Positions 11,393-22,409 of a stretch of DNA of 64,000 bases are shown one piece after another. Positions within the stretch are counted from its first letter, which is position 1; every line of letters begins with the position of its first letter. Made by a program: the position numbers and the translations under genes. This DNA comes from Tricholoma matsutake (Eukaryota > Basidiomycota > Agaricomycetes > Agaricales > Tricholomataceae), in contig AP026550.1 in assembly GCA_026075535.2 (NCBI GenBank), positions 5,208,001 to 5,272,000 on the forward strand, written 5' to 3'. The notes below the pieces were generated by a model. The model did not search any database and was not told the origin of the DNA. It was given only the letters and a program-made list of their open reading frames with translations.

Positions 11393-13602
11393 TTTTTTTT
11401 TTTTTTTTTGGATCAGAATTTATAACGCGGGGCTCGAACGCAGTCCGCGGAGCAGGGTACAAACTTGGGTACTACTCTATCTACGCATTCCCCTCACCCA
11501 TCTCCCACTCAGGTCCCCGTTTTAGCCACTTTAGGTGGGCAGTGCCACAGACGTTGGCCTCTCAGCCAGGAAAGGCAATAATCTGGAGGGGGAGCCCCCC
11601 CCTCCCGAAGTTAGCCATTAGATCGCCCGCTGGAGCAAACAGTCCCCCAGCCACATGTCCGACCAAGGCCAGACCAGGCGCAGCAGTGTTAATTCACCGT
11701 AAATCCCCCCTTGCAGGAGGAATAACCGTCTGCGTTTTTCCAGCCAATGAGGATTGACCACCCCAGATGAATGAGGTGGACCATCACCGTGTTGTGCACG
11801 AGTGACAGTAACAAGGCGGGTGGTTGTTCACCTGGTTATTCACCGTGACCGCCATAAGTAGGGGGCCGAGACCCCCCTCGAGCAAATGCACACATGTGCA
11901 TGCACTCAATGACATCGTCCCCCCCGCAGTGGGGGGAAGGTATAGGGAAGCAACACCATGTCACCATCCCGATAGTGGCCACCAGTTACTTAGTGGCCGT
12001 GAATGTAGAGGGGGATAGACCCCTGTACTAGTTGCGGCGCTGCTGTCCACGAGGACCTCGAGGACGACGGCGCCGTGCTGGGGACGAGGGTTCCCCAGAT
12101 TGAGCAGTGTGCACCGCCGCGTAGGAAGCCCGAAAAGCTGCCGGAGACGTGAGATCGAGAGGTGTCGGAACGGCTGCTAGTTCCGCCGACATTGTCTCAG
12201 ACAATCGCCAGGTGGTTGTGAATAACTCCCAGGCCATTTGGCACCATGCGTTCCTCTCTGCAGGGGGAACGGCAGATGTACGGACAGTACCAATAAACAT
12301 GGTCATCGCGTCCAGTTGGTGTAGCATGGCATGAGAGGTGGCTTCGATTTCCAACCTCTCATTCACGGATAACGGCACTTCGTCTTCCACCAACTCAGGG
12401 ATGGGGGGCAAAGGCGGTAATGGGGCAGGGGATGCCTCTGGATAGAAGAGCTCGGCCATGCCGAGCTCCTGTGAATACATGTCCTCGCGTTCGAGACTGC
12501 GAGTCCATCATTTATGTGCGACATGGACGTCCTGCGCCCACAGCACACGGTCTATCGTTTGCCTCGAGGCCAGCTTGGGGCTGCTCTCAGCGTAATTGAG
12601 GGCCTCTTGCATAGCAAGAGAGTCCTCGTCATCCTCAGGGTCAGAGAGGTCTTCTCCAGCCCATAGATCTCTAACTGCCCATAGGGCAGTAGCTACATCC
12701 GGATCCTCTTGATCGTACCGGGTGTCGTAGTCTTGGACGCCATCGTCATAGATGTCGCCTGTAATCAGGGAGGGGTCATGTAGACCCCAGCGTGGTGTTT
12801 GGGCTCTGGTTCGCTGTTTAGGCATTGAGAGGGGAAGTTAATGCTAGTGGGTGATAGTAGAAATCAAGATACGTAGCATGCCATTGATAACAGTTGGTCC
12901 CTTATCTCTATTCCGGGTCCACCTGATACTGCCTCCAAATGCTCCGAGGGGGGGACAGGCCGCACATCCTGTAACCCAGTGGGAGAAGATTGAACCCGGG
13001 TCATAACACCCTAGAAGAGTGAGCACCGGAGGTAGAGAGTTGGTGGTGAGTAGCGGCCACCAGAGCGTCGACCTAGCCGCCAGGGGGCACCATCGCCCGG
13101 CCCCTTTTAACGATGGTGTATTCCAATGGGTAGTCAGTGTAGCATGTCTCTAATAATAGAAACTCACAGAGCATGGAGGCTGGGAGCCTCCCAGACAGCC
13201 AGCAGTCCAGTAAGAATGTCCTTCCCCCTAAGCCAGACCTCCCCCAGCTAAACGAGCGCTTCTACTTGGGCGAGCGTTGAAGCAGGCATCCCACACCCAC
13301 TCTAAGCCCCCATAGGGACCCAGACTACTCTTTCATAGACATCACTCCCCTAGCCAGGATCCTCGAAGCCAAGGGGAGCGAGACAGATAGCAGTCACTGT
13401 TGGAAACAATGACCGAGACATCCCCGGAGATTGGATGGACGGATCTCTTAGCAAATCAGCCCAGGCCTGGAGACGCCGAGAGCGTTCGTGATGGCAAAAT
13501 CCGATTGCAAATCAGACCAAAATTGGAGGCTCGACGTTGCTACCAACATCGAGCAGGAGTGTTTACCACTGTTTATGGTGGTTGTAACAAGTCAAGGAGC
13601 CG
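11393..13602 (-). mobile_element. N3: full-length family-N element
   Basis: The tail T run is at 11393-11409; the 5' terminus (GTCAAGGAGC on this strand) ends at about 13600. All parts are present: hairpin-rich 5' UTR, ORF, GC-hairpin region, terminal motif. Its two flanks are different elements (LINE-B left, Gypsy A fragment right) and no target duplication is visible. Confidence 0.85.
12028..12825 (-). pseudogene. Family-N protein in N3, one in-frame stop
   Basis: Starts MPKQRTRAQTPRWGLHDPS at 12825 (minus). The frame stays constant to the end at 12028 except for one TGA where the other copies have CGA (HKRW becomes HK-stop-W near 12505). Regions as in the intact copies: basic N-terminus, acidic stretch DPEDDEDS, proline-rich PAPLPPLPPIPELVEDEVPL, and the arginine-rich tail RRRRPRGPRGQQRRN. 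One point change therefore silences an otherwise complete gene, probably through CpG deamination. The family has no function that I recognise. Confidence 0.8.
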
Positions 13603-14542
13603 AGACATCTCATTATAGAGGTCATCAATTTCATCTGTTAGGAAGTGGGTGGATGTTTTGGGTGGGGGTGTGTGTGGTCGTTCGAAGTCTTTGTTGGTGA
13701 GGAAATCTCCTCTTTGTCTGTCGGTTGATCTGTAGAACCAACGCTGTGCTGGGGTTGAGTAACGGACTAGTCTTCTGTTGTATCGGTACCAAGATGAACC
13801 TGGCTGTGGTTCCACTTCTCTTGGTGGTCGGTCTGGGGTTTGTCTAGACCCAGGTCATTGTGGTGTGTTTCAAGATGTATTGCCTACACCTAGTTAGGTG
13901 GGCTAGCAGATAGTTTAGATTTTATGTTAAGGGTGAAGTCTCACCCACTCAATCTAGTTGATGTCGTTCGACGAGGTGCTTCCTTGATGAGTCGTTTGGC
14001 ACTAGTCTTACTTGGAGCATCCGATGTAAGGTAGATAGTGCACTCTAGCAGGCCTTCTGCATAGAGTCGTTTGGGTTCACACACTAAGGGGCTTCCTTCA
14101 TGGTTTTGAGTAAGTTTACAAGTTTGCAGGTTAAGGCTGTAGATTGCCTAGATCTAAACTAAGGACATCCCTACTACGAGTTGCAGTACTTATACTAAGA
14201 GGGAGGTCCTTATCATCCAATCAGAAAGGTAGATGTGTATCAGGTAAGAATAGAAACAATAAGCCTTATGCCTTGCATGAGGCATCTGATGTCATGGACC
14301 TCATGTCAAAGGGCTGTCGTATCACAGCATGTGTGGGAATGGGTTCAGGTGCATGGAGTCACCATGCATCAAGGGTGCCTTCCATGGGAAGGAGATCAAA
14401 TGCATGTTGTTGGCATGCATCATGTGTGTGTCTGGTGTCAAGGACATGCTCTAACCATGAATCAGGGAGTGCCTCCTGTCTGGGGGGTCATCAGGTACAT
14501 TGGGTCAGTTGGGTCTCATGAGTTACAAGGAAAATTGTAGCA
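13603..14542 (-). mobile_element. A2: 5' part of a Gypsy A copy (LTR plus leader)
   Basis: Minus-strand relative of 54491-55470. From right to left: LTR 14542-13925 (starts TGCTACAATTTTCC, ends TTAACA), the self-priming site (reads atctaaacta on the minus strand) and the start of gag to 13603, where N3 begins. The gag start keeps a frame that is broken in the full copy: it joins PGSSWYRYNRRLVRYSTPAQ to DEIDDLYNEMS, showing that gag has a ~90-residue N-terminal extension. The body of the element is missing from the window. Confidence 0.85.
13925..14542 (-). repeat. Gypsy A LTR (copy A2)
   Basis: 618 bp, colinear with the LTRs at 54491-55146 and 61934-62628. It contains the U3 hairpin GCATGAGGC/GCCTCATGC near 14276-14285, the TATA region and the pentaloop hairpins. 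It lacks one U3 module, like the 5' LTR of the full element. Confidence 0.85.
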
Positions 14543-16359
14543 CCTGGTCTGTACAAACAGATCTGTGAGATGCTGAAAAAGAAGATAGAAGCAGGAGTAT
14601 ATGAGTCATTGAACTCATCATATTGGTCACGATGGTTTTGCATTGTGAAGAAAGACACAAAATCACTTTGAATAGTTCACAGTCTTGAGCCTCTTAATCA
14701 AGTAACGATACAGCACTCTGGCATCGTCCCAATCCCCACGCATCTAGCTGAACAATTTGGCGGATGCGCTTGCAGTGGAATGTTGGACTTATATGTTGCA
14801 TTCGACGAAAGCAAAGTCACAGAATCATCTCAAGATCTAACAACATTTCAGACACCTTTTGGAGCACTTCAAATTGTCACTTTACCAATGGGTTGGATGA
14901 ACTCAGTTCCAATCTTACATGATGACATAACATTTATCCTACAACCTGAAATCCCTCATATCACCATCCCTTACATCGACGACACACCAGTTAAGGGTCC
15001 AAAATCAGATTATCGAACTATTGGAGGATCTTACAAAATGATCACCAATAATCCAGGCATTCGACGCTTTGTTTGGGAACATTTTGGGAATCTAAATCAT
15101 ATAGTCCAATGCATGAAGTATTGCGGAGGAACACTTTCTGGTCTGAAACTTTACCTTTGCATCCCCAAAATAATCATTCTAGGTCATCAATGCAATATTG
15201 AAGGTTGTATGGCCAATCCCACTTGCATCACAGTGGTTAGCAAATGGGGGCCTTGTCAAAGCCTTACCAAAGTCAAGGCACTTCTAGGAACTATTGGAGT
15301 TTGTCATATCTTTATTCGAAACTTTGCTCAATGTGCTACAGCTCTAATACACCTTACATGAAAAGATGTCCCTTTCGATTTCCAACCGAAACAAATCACA
15401 GCACAGGAAGACCTGAAGCAAGCATTGATCAATTCCCCAGCAATTCGTGCTATTGACTACTCATCCGACGCCCCAGTTATCCTATCAGTCAATACTTCGT
15501 ACATCACTATTGGCTTCTTTCTCATGCAATGCGATCCCGACAACCCTCAAAAATGATATTACAGTCGATTTGGCTTGATCATGCTTAACGACCGTGAATC
15601 CCAGTTTTCGCAAGCAAAACTCAAACTCTATGGTCTATATTGCGCTCTTGGAGCACTTCGACTGTACCTAATAGGGGTCCGAAATCTAATTGTCGAAGTC
15701 GACCCAAGGTATATTAAAGGCATGCTCTTGAGCCCTGATATTGCACCTAGCGCTAGCATCAATCGATGGATCATCTCAATCCTCACTTTTCACTTCATGT
15801 TAGTTCATGTCGCAGGTACACATCATGGTCCAGACAGACTTTCAAGACGTCCTCCACAGGATGAAGATGACCAGTTTGATAACGAAAACTATTTTGGAGA
15901 CTGGATCAACCATCTTCACAGTTTCGTACACCAAATCAATCCCATTACAACTCGACCCTTCACTTCCTATCGAGTTTCGACACTCTCCCTCTCCTCAGAT
16001 CTCAGTAAGGGGGAGGATCTGACCTATGATGATGTCCCACAAACAAACAATGCAAAAAAGGAAGACAAAAGAATAATTCGCATTCAAAAATGGTTAGAGG
16101 ATTTGGTACGACCTCCAGATTTATCAGATTCCAAATATGCTACCTTCATTCGATATTGCACTGAATTCTTCTTAGATTGCAGTAAACTTTGGAGGAAGGA
16201 CTCGCACGGAGCTCATAAAATCATTGCAATTCCCAAACATCATCTCAAAGTCATTTGTGCAGCTCACGACAATATTGACACAAAATGGTCTTTGCAACAA
16301 AAGCCGTTATTTCCCTACAATCCTGGTGGCCTAACATGAAAGCAGACATCACATGGTAT
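14543..16359 (+). pseudogene. Gypsy E pol, N-terminal part: reverse transcriptase and RNase H
   Basis: Copies element RNA to DNA in Ty3/Gypsy retrotransposons. The RT signature runs SRWFCIVKK, IVHSLEPLN, LPMGWMNSVPI and the catalytic PYIDDTPVKGP (about 14968-15000). The RNase H/tether part follows with SRFGLIMLNDRESQFSQAKLKLYGL and ends HHGPDRLSRRPP. At least three in-frame TGA codons (near 14671, 15360 and 15555) sit where the family has arginine, and a small deletion breaks frame near 16310. The YIDD box with the HGPDRLSRR end marks a lineage common in Agaricomycete genomes (from memory, not searched). Cut at 16359 by Gypsy D. Confidence 0.85.
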
Positions 16360-16831
16360 TGTTAAGTTCTGAGTTGAGGGGGAAAGATGTTGGAATTCTG
16401 GTCGGACTCAAAATGGTAGAACTGACTAGCAGGAGCAGGATCCCGAAGAAAATCGGGGATGAAGATTAAATGGGGCAGAAAGGACTTGGCTTCAGTTTAT
16501 AAGAAACTGCGCCCTTCTCCTTGTCAAGTGTCCTAATTTCAAATGAAGGTGAGCAGGGAAGATCAGAGGTCTGGAGGTTATCTGGTGAGGACGAGTATAG
16601 GTGTAGAGGAAGACTTAGATAGAGATGAAGGGAAGTGAAGAGCTGGCCACTGGCCGGCTCACTTTAAGGAATCCTTGTTGGTTATCATCCCGAAGCCAGG
16701 AAAACCTAACTATTCCACTCCAAAGTTGTTCAGGCCTATCGTGCGACTGAACACTCTGGGCAAGTTAGTCGAAAAGATGCTGTCTAGGCGACTTCAGTTC
16801 AACGGTGTCGCACACGAAGCCTTCGAGCAAA

Positions 16832-18016
16832 CGTCGCTCCTTGACTTGTTACAACCACCATAAACAGTGGTAAACACTCCTGCTCGATGTTGGTAGCAAC
16901 GTCGAGACTGCAATTCTTGTCCGATTTTCGATCGGATTTCACCATCACGAACGCTCTTGGCGTCTCCAGGCTTGCCCTGATTTGCTAAGTGATCTGTCCA
17001 TCCGATCCCTGGGGATGCCCCGGTCATTGTTTTTGACAATGGCTGCTATCTGTCTTGTTCTCCTGGGCTTCGAGGATCCTGACTAGGTGAGTGTTGTCTA
17101 TGAAAGACCATGTTTATTGGTACTGTCCGTACATCTGCCGTTCCCCCTGCAGAGAGGAACGCATGGCGCCAAATGGCCTGGGAGTTATTCATGACCACCT
17201 GGCGACTGTCTGAGACGATGTCGGTGGAACTAGCAGCTGTTCCGACACCTCTCGATCTCACGTCTCCGGCAGCCTTCTGGGCTTCCTATGCGGCAATGCA
17301 CACTGCTCAATCTGGGGAACCCTCGTCCCCAGCATGGCGCCGTCGTCCTCGAGGTCCTCGTGGACAGCAGTGCCGCAACTAGTACAGGGGCCTATCCCCC
17401 TCTACATTCACAGCCACCAAGCACCAATTGGTGGCCATTATCGGGATGGTGACATGGGGTCACCTCCCTATACCTTCCCCCCGCTGCGGGGGGGACGATG
17501 TCATCGAGTGCGTGCACTTGCTTGCATTTGCTCGAGGGGGGCCCCGGCCCCCCACTTACGGTGGTTACGGTGAATAACCAGGTGAACAACCATCCGCCTC
17601 GCTACTGTCACTCATGCACAACATGGTGATGGTCCACCTCACTCACCTGGGGTGGTCAATCCTCGCTGGCTGGAAATACGCAGACGGTTATTCCTCCTGC
17701 AAGGGGGGATTTACGGTGAATTAACACTGCTGTGCCTGGTCTGGCCTTGGTCGGACATGTGGCTGGGGGACCGTTTGCTCCAGGGGGCGATCTAATGGCT
17801 AGCTTCGGGAGGGGGGGCTCCCCCTCTGGATTATTGCCTTTCCTGGCTGAGAGGCCAACGTCTGTGGCACTGCCCGCCTAAAGTGGCTAAAACGAGGACC
17901 TGGGCAGGATATGGGCGAGGGGAAGCGTAGTTATAGTAGTACCCAAGTTTGTATCATGCTCCGCGGACTGCGATCGAGCCCTGCGTTATAAATTGTTGAC
18001 CCAAAAAAAAAAAAAA
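16832..18016 (+). mobile_element. N4: internally deleted family-N element
   Basis: Begins with the family terminus CGCTCCTTGACTTGTTAC at about 16834 and ends GTTGACCC plus A14 (18003-18016). About 1 kb is missing inside: the 5' UTR at GTCTATGAAAGA (17102) joins straight to CATGTTTATTGG in the coding region. The 3' half is normal. Both flanks are LINE-4, but no target duplication is seen and LINE bases are lost. Confidence 0.88.
17110..17382 (+). pseudogene. C-terminal half of the family-N protein in N4
   Basis: Reads MFIGTVRTSAVPPAERNAWR through MAWELFMTTWRLSETMS to the basic tail RRRPRGPRGQQCRN and a TAG stop. The N-terminal acidic and proline-rich parts were removed by the internal deletion. 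An ATG sits at the new 5' edge by chance of the deletion, so a 90-residue product is possible but there is no sign that it is used. Confidence 0.7.
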
Positions 18017-20167
18017 TGAGCTAGGACTCTGGGGAGGGAATGTACTCGACACACTCACCCTACAGGGCCCATCTGTCGCTTCAGCTGCAGCACTGGCCCT
18101 TGTACCAGGCGATGAGTTTGACCCCTTTGGGGAAGAAAACACACCTGGAAACAGAGTGAAGGATTTATTCCCCACTCGCTTCTCCTCTCATCGCCTCACC
18201 TCTAAGGAGGAGGGAGCGAGGAATTCTTACAGGAGTGACCTCGACAAGGCCTGGGCTTCTGCCCAAGTAGAGGATGACACTCTCGTTGTCGCAGTGGATG
18301 CTTCGGTGCCCACAGATGCCAAATTCCAAGCTGTCGCTTGTGCTCTCATCTTTGGACAGGGGGAACAGGTAGATCGTGTTGTCTCAGCTTCTGGGAGGAG
18401 AACCCCCCCAGAAGTCGAACTCTTCACTCTCCAACTAGGCGTCTCGGCTGCCTGCAGCAGAGAATGCAAAAAGTTGGTGATTTTCTCGGATTCTACTATG
18501 GGCATCGAGTCCCTAATCGATCCAAAACCATGCTCTGGGCAAATCTTTGCCCTGGACGCTTGTCGTTCTCTTCGTCCCTGGCTAGCTGGAGACGCGGATA
18601 GAAATATTACATTCTGGCATGTCCCCTCGAAGTTTGAGTGGAACGTACACAAGATGGCTCACGATGTAGCTACATCTACCAAGATCTCTGTGGGTAGACA
18701 CCCACGGACGTCCTTAGATTACCTTAAAAATCAGGTCGAAAAGGCTGTTTGCAAGGATTGGCACACCCGGTTCTCAGACCCGGTGTATCGTGGTCGGCAT
18801 TTCTACCAACTCAAAGGAGTAGGTGGAAAACCGGTATTACCCTCGACTCACAAAGGTGGGCCTTGGCTGAAAGTTATGGGAAACAACACTGCATTGACTT
18901 CTCGTTTGACTCGTATGATCACTGGCCATGCTCCTATTGGGGAGTATCGTCAACGTCTATCCCTCGATGGGGAATACCAGTGCTGGTGCCTTGGCCCCGA
19001 GATCCAAACTCGAGACCATATATTACGCGTCTGCCACGCAGTGGACCGCAAGGAAACTCGTGCAAGCCCCGACACTGTCGAAGGCTTTCACAAATTCATG
19101 GACAATAATCCTGCACTAGGATCGTTCACCCCGCTTGCGTGGGATCCAGGATAGGTTGTGCGCGCAGGGCGTATGACCCTCGTCTGGTTCTGGCTAGTGT
19201 TATCGGTATGTCGGGGTGGCCGTAGGGCACCAGACGAGTCCATTAACCCTCATAAAGGGGGCCCACCCATGTTCAGGAGCGACTGTCAGGGAGGGGGGAC
19301 ACAACACCAGGTACTGGTTCGGGGAGGCGCCTGAGCACTTTCAGATCCAATGTCGGTTGCGCGTTACGACGACTCAGTTGACTACGCCCTCCTTTCCGAG
19401 CTGAGAGGCTCACATCGGGGCGGCAGATTCCCCTAAATCTTGCACTCATACCCGTAGGGATTCGGGGAACACAGCATCGTCAAGCTCGGGTTGTCGGTAC
19501 GCCACCACTGGCAAGTCCATTTACTCGATAAAGGGGGCCCCCTTAGTGGTCATTGCAGCTATCCAGGTGGTTGGTGCAAAGATCAGCAGGAGGAGGACTT
19601 GGGCTGGGCGTAGTGTACTCTGTTTGTATGTCTCTACCACGGACTGCGTTCGGGCATTGCGTTATAAATTTTTGACCCAAAAAAAAAAAAAAAGGGAAGT
19701 GAAGATTGACTTGGATTAAACTGAGTCACTAGGTTGGAACTTTGTTGGAACAAATGGGTGACTTTGTTGATTTACAAACTGGTGATACAAAACGAAGGTA
19801 GCTAGCTTAAATACTAAAGTCCAGAGATGACAGGGGTTTCCAAGGCTGTGATAATTGCAAACCAGCTTCTGAGGCATTTCCTGAAACTGTTTCATGTAAT
19901 TGGAAATGAGGGAATTTTGCCTGTTAGGCAGTGCTGCTGATAGGAGGTGGGCAGTGTTGCAAGGCGGCTGGACACTGCGGCGGAAACAATCGGAAATCCA
20001 GTGAGAGAAATTGTTCTTGACAGTATTTCCCCCTTAGTGCCGAGCCTACGAGGCACATGAATGTTTGAGTCCACATCGGGTATGTTGATTTTGGTGGGTT
20101 CCCAATTCTTCTTTCAACCACTACTACCACCACAAGTTCCTTCCCCATACCCAATCTTCGATGTCTT

Positions 20168-22400
20168 ACGCTCCTTGACTTGTTACAACCACCATAAACA
20201 GTGGTAAACACTCCTGCTCGATGTTGGTAGCAACGTCGAGACTCCAATTTTGGTCCGATTTTCGATCGGATTTCGCCATCACGAACGCTCTCGGCGTCTC
20301 CAGGCCTGGCCTGATTTGCTAAGAGATCCGTCCATCCGATCTCCGGGGATGTCTCGGTCATTGTTTCCAACAGTGACTGCTATCTGTCTCATTCCCCTTG
20401 GCTTCGAGGATCCTGGCTAGGTGAGTGATGTCTATGAAAGAGTAGTCTGGGTCCCTATGGGGGCTTAGAGTGGGTGTGGGATGCCTGCTTCAACGCTCGC
20501 CCAAGTAGAAGCACTCGTTTAGCTGGGGGAGGTCTGGCTTAGGGGGAAGGACGTTCTTACTGGATTGCTGGTCGTCTTTGAGGCTTCCTGCCTCCATGCT
20601 CTGTGAGTTTCTACTACTAGAGACATGCTACACTGACTACCCGTTGGAATACACCATCGCTAAAAGGGGCCGGGTGATGGTGCCCCCTGGCGGCTAGGCC
20701 TATACCTTGGTGGCCGCTTCTCACCACCATCCCTCTACCTCTGGTGCTCACTCTTATAGGGTGGTATGACCCGGGTTCAATCTTCTCCCACTAGGCAGCA
20801 GGATGTGCGGCTTGCTCGCCCCCTTGGAGCGTTCGGAGGCTGTATCGGGTGGACCCGGAATGTAGATAAGGGACCAGCCGTTATTGATTCCATGCTGCGT
20901 ATTTTGATTCTTACCATCATCTACTAGCACTAACACACACTCTCAATGCCCAAACGGCGAACCAGAGGCCAACCACCACATCGGGGTCTACGCGACCCTG
21001 CTTTGATCATGGGCGACATCTTTGATGATGGCGTCCAAGACTACGACACCCGGTTCGTGCAAGACGAATCGGAGGTAGCAGCTGCTCTCAAGGCAGCTAG
21101 AGATCTATGGGCCGGGGAAGACCTCTCCGACCCTAACGATGATGACGACGACAACTCTCTTGCCATGCAAGAGGCTCTCCTTTTTGCCGAGGGGGGGCCT
21201 AGGCTCTCCTCGAGGAAAACGATCGATCATGTACGATGGGCACTTGGTGTCGACGTCAAACACAAGCGCTGGGCTCGTAGCCTCCCTAAGGAGGATATGT
21301 ATTCACAGGAGCTTGGCATTGCTGAGCTCCTTTATCCGGAGGCATCCCCTGCCCCGCTACCACCTTGGCCCCCCATCCCCGAGCTGGTGGTGGACGAAGT
21401 GCCGCTATCTAGGGATCAGAGGTTGGAAATTGAAGCCACCTCTGATGCCATGTTGCATTTACTGGACATGATGACCTCCTTTGTAGGTACCGTCTGAGTG
21501 TCCGCGGTTCCTCTCAATGACAGGAACTCTTGGCGTCAGATGGTGTGGGAGCTCTTCACCACCACCTGGCAATTTTCAGGGAGCATGATGGAGTCGCTTT
21601 GCGCGGCATCAGCTCCCCTCGACCTTACGTCTCCGGCAGCCTTTCAGGCTTCCTATGCGGCGATGCAGGCGGCTCAGTCTGCTCCACCAGCGGCAGAGCC
21701 TCCAACTGAGGAACCCTTGTCCCCGGAACGGCGTCGTCGTCCTCGCGGGCCTCGCCAACGACCACGCCGAGCTTGAAGAAGGGGACCCCCCCTTCTATTC
21801 ACCGCCCACCAGGGCTGTTGTCGGGATGGTGACAATATGTCGCCGCCCTCTACCTTCCCCCCACTGTGGGGGGGATGATGTCATCGAGTGCATGCTCAGA
21901 GTAGCATACGCTCGAGGGGGGGCCTTGACCCCTCTACTTACAGTAGCTCCGGTGAATAACCAGCTATGGCAGTTCCGGTGAACAACCAGCTGCCTCGTCA
22001 CTGTCACTTGTGCGTGGACACAGTGATGGTCCACCTCACTCACCTGGGGTGGTCAATCCTCGTTGTCTGGTGAAAGATGGTTACTCTTCCCGCAAGGGAG
22101 GACTTACGGTGAATTGACACTGCTTGCGCCTGATCTGACTTTGGTTGGATATGTGGCCGGGGGGACCGAGATAGCACCAGACAGCGAACTAATGGCTAGC
22201 CTTTGTAGGGGGGGCCCCTCCCCTACAGATTATTGCCTTTCCTGTCTGAGAGGACAACGCTGGTATGCCCGCCATAACGTGGCTTCTGCAAGGGACCTGG
22301 TGTGGGATGTGGACATAGGGAATGCATAGTCTTAGTAGTACCTTGTTTGTATCTTGACCCGCGGACTGCGATCGAGCCCCGCGTTATAAATTGTTGACCC
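20168..22400 (+). mobile_element. N5: full-length family-N element without poly-A tail
   Basis: Flanked by a 16-bp duplication caatcttcgatgtctt at 20152-20167 and 22401-22416. The 3' end is GTTGACCC and then the duplication, with no A run. It belongs with N8 to a subfamily whose protein starts MPKR.TRGQPPHRGLRDPAL and whose 3' region differs from N3, N6 and N7. It sits exactly over the start codon of the antisense gene of Gypsy D. Confidence 0.92.
20946..21776 (+). pseudogene. Family-N protein in N5, one in-frame stop
   Basis: ATG at 20946 opens MPKRRTRGQPPHRGLRDPA, then GDIFDDGVQDYDTRF, an acidic run DPNDDDDDNS and a proline-rich part PAPLPPWPPIPELV. A single TGA at 21495-21497 replaces the CGA (arginine) seen in N8. 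The frame then continues through ELFTTTWQFSGSMMESL to RRRRPRGPRQRPRRA and the stop at 21776. Compared with N8 there are few other changes. Family function unknown; charge layout (acidic front, strongly basic end) would suit a nucleic-acid-binding protein, which is only inference. Confidence 0.82.
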
Positions 22401-22409
22401 CAATCTTCG

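Larger units (their letters stand above)
16641..19154 (+). pseudogene. LINE-4 ORF2 fragment
   Basis: Left piece (16641-16831): RT finger region with LVIIPKPGKPNYSTPK and NTLGKLVEKML. Right piece (18018-19154): linker and RNase H in one open frame, with VDASVPTDAKF, VELFTLQL and SDSTMG, then KFEWNVHKMAHD and the finger CWC...TRDHILRVC, ending LAWDPG at the stop TAG. The YVDD region is gone, lost at the N4 insertion, so no RT activity is possible. The RNase H acidic residues are all present. Confidence 0.85.
16641..19693 (+). mobile_element. LINE-4 in the Gypsy D 3' LTR, itself holding N4
   Basis: Flanked by the 11-bp duplication gggaagtgaag at 16630-16640 and 19694-19704, with a 15-A tail at 19679-19693. 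It is 5'-truncated in the RT domain (start equals base ~3541 of LINE-A). N4 occupies 16832-18016, and about 1.07 kb of LINE sequence is missing at that place. Confidence 0.9.
16360..20022 (-). repeat. Gypsy D 3' LTR, split by LINE-4
   Basis: Two pieces, 16360-16640 and 19705-20022 (about 600 bp in total). On this strand it opens TGTTAAGTTC and closes GTTCTTGACA, an imperfect inverted repeat. It contains a minus-strand TATTTAAG promoter element near 19810 and is flanked inside by a polypurine tract (plus strand gtatttcccccttag, 20023-20037). Confidence 0.75.

Noticed and set aside
17095..17115. N4 as a spliced retrocopy (the 5' UTR has AG/GTGAGT)
   Set aside because: The junction lies about 20 nt after the GTGAGT and does not match an AG acceptor; a simple deletion explains it.
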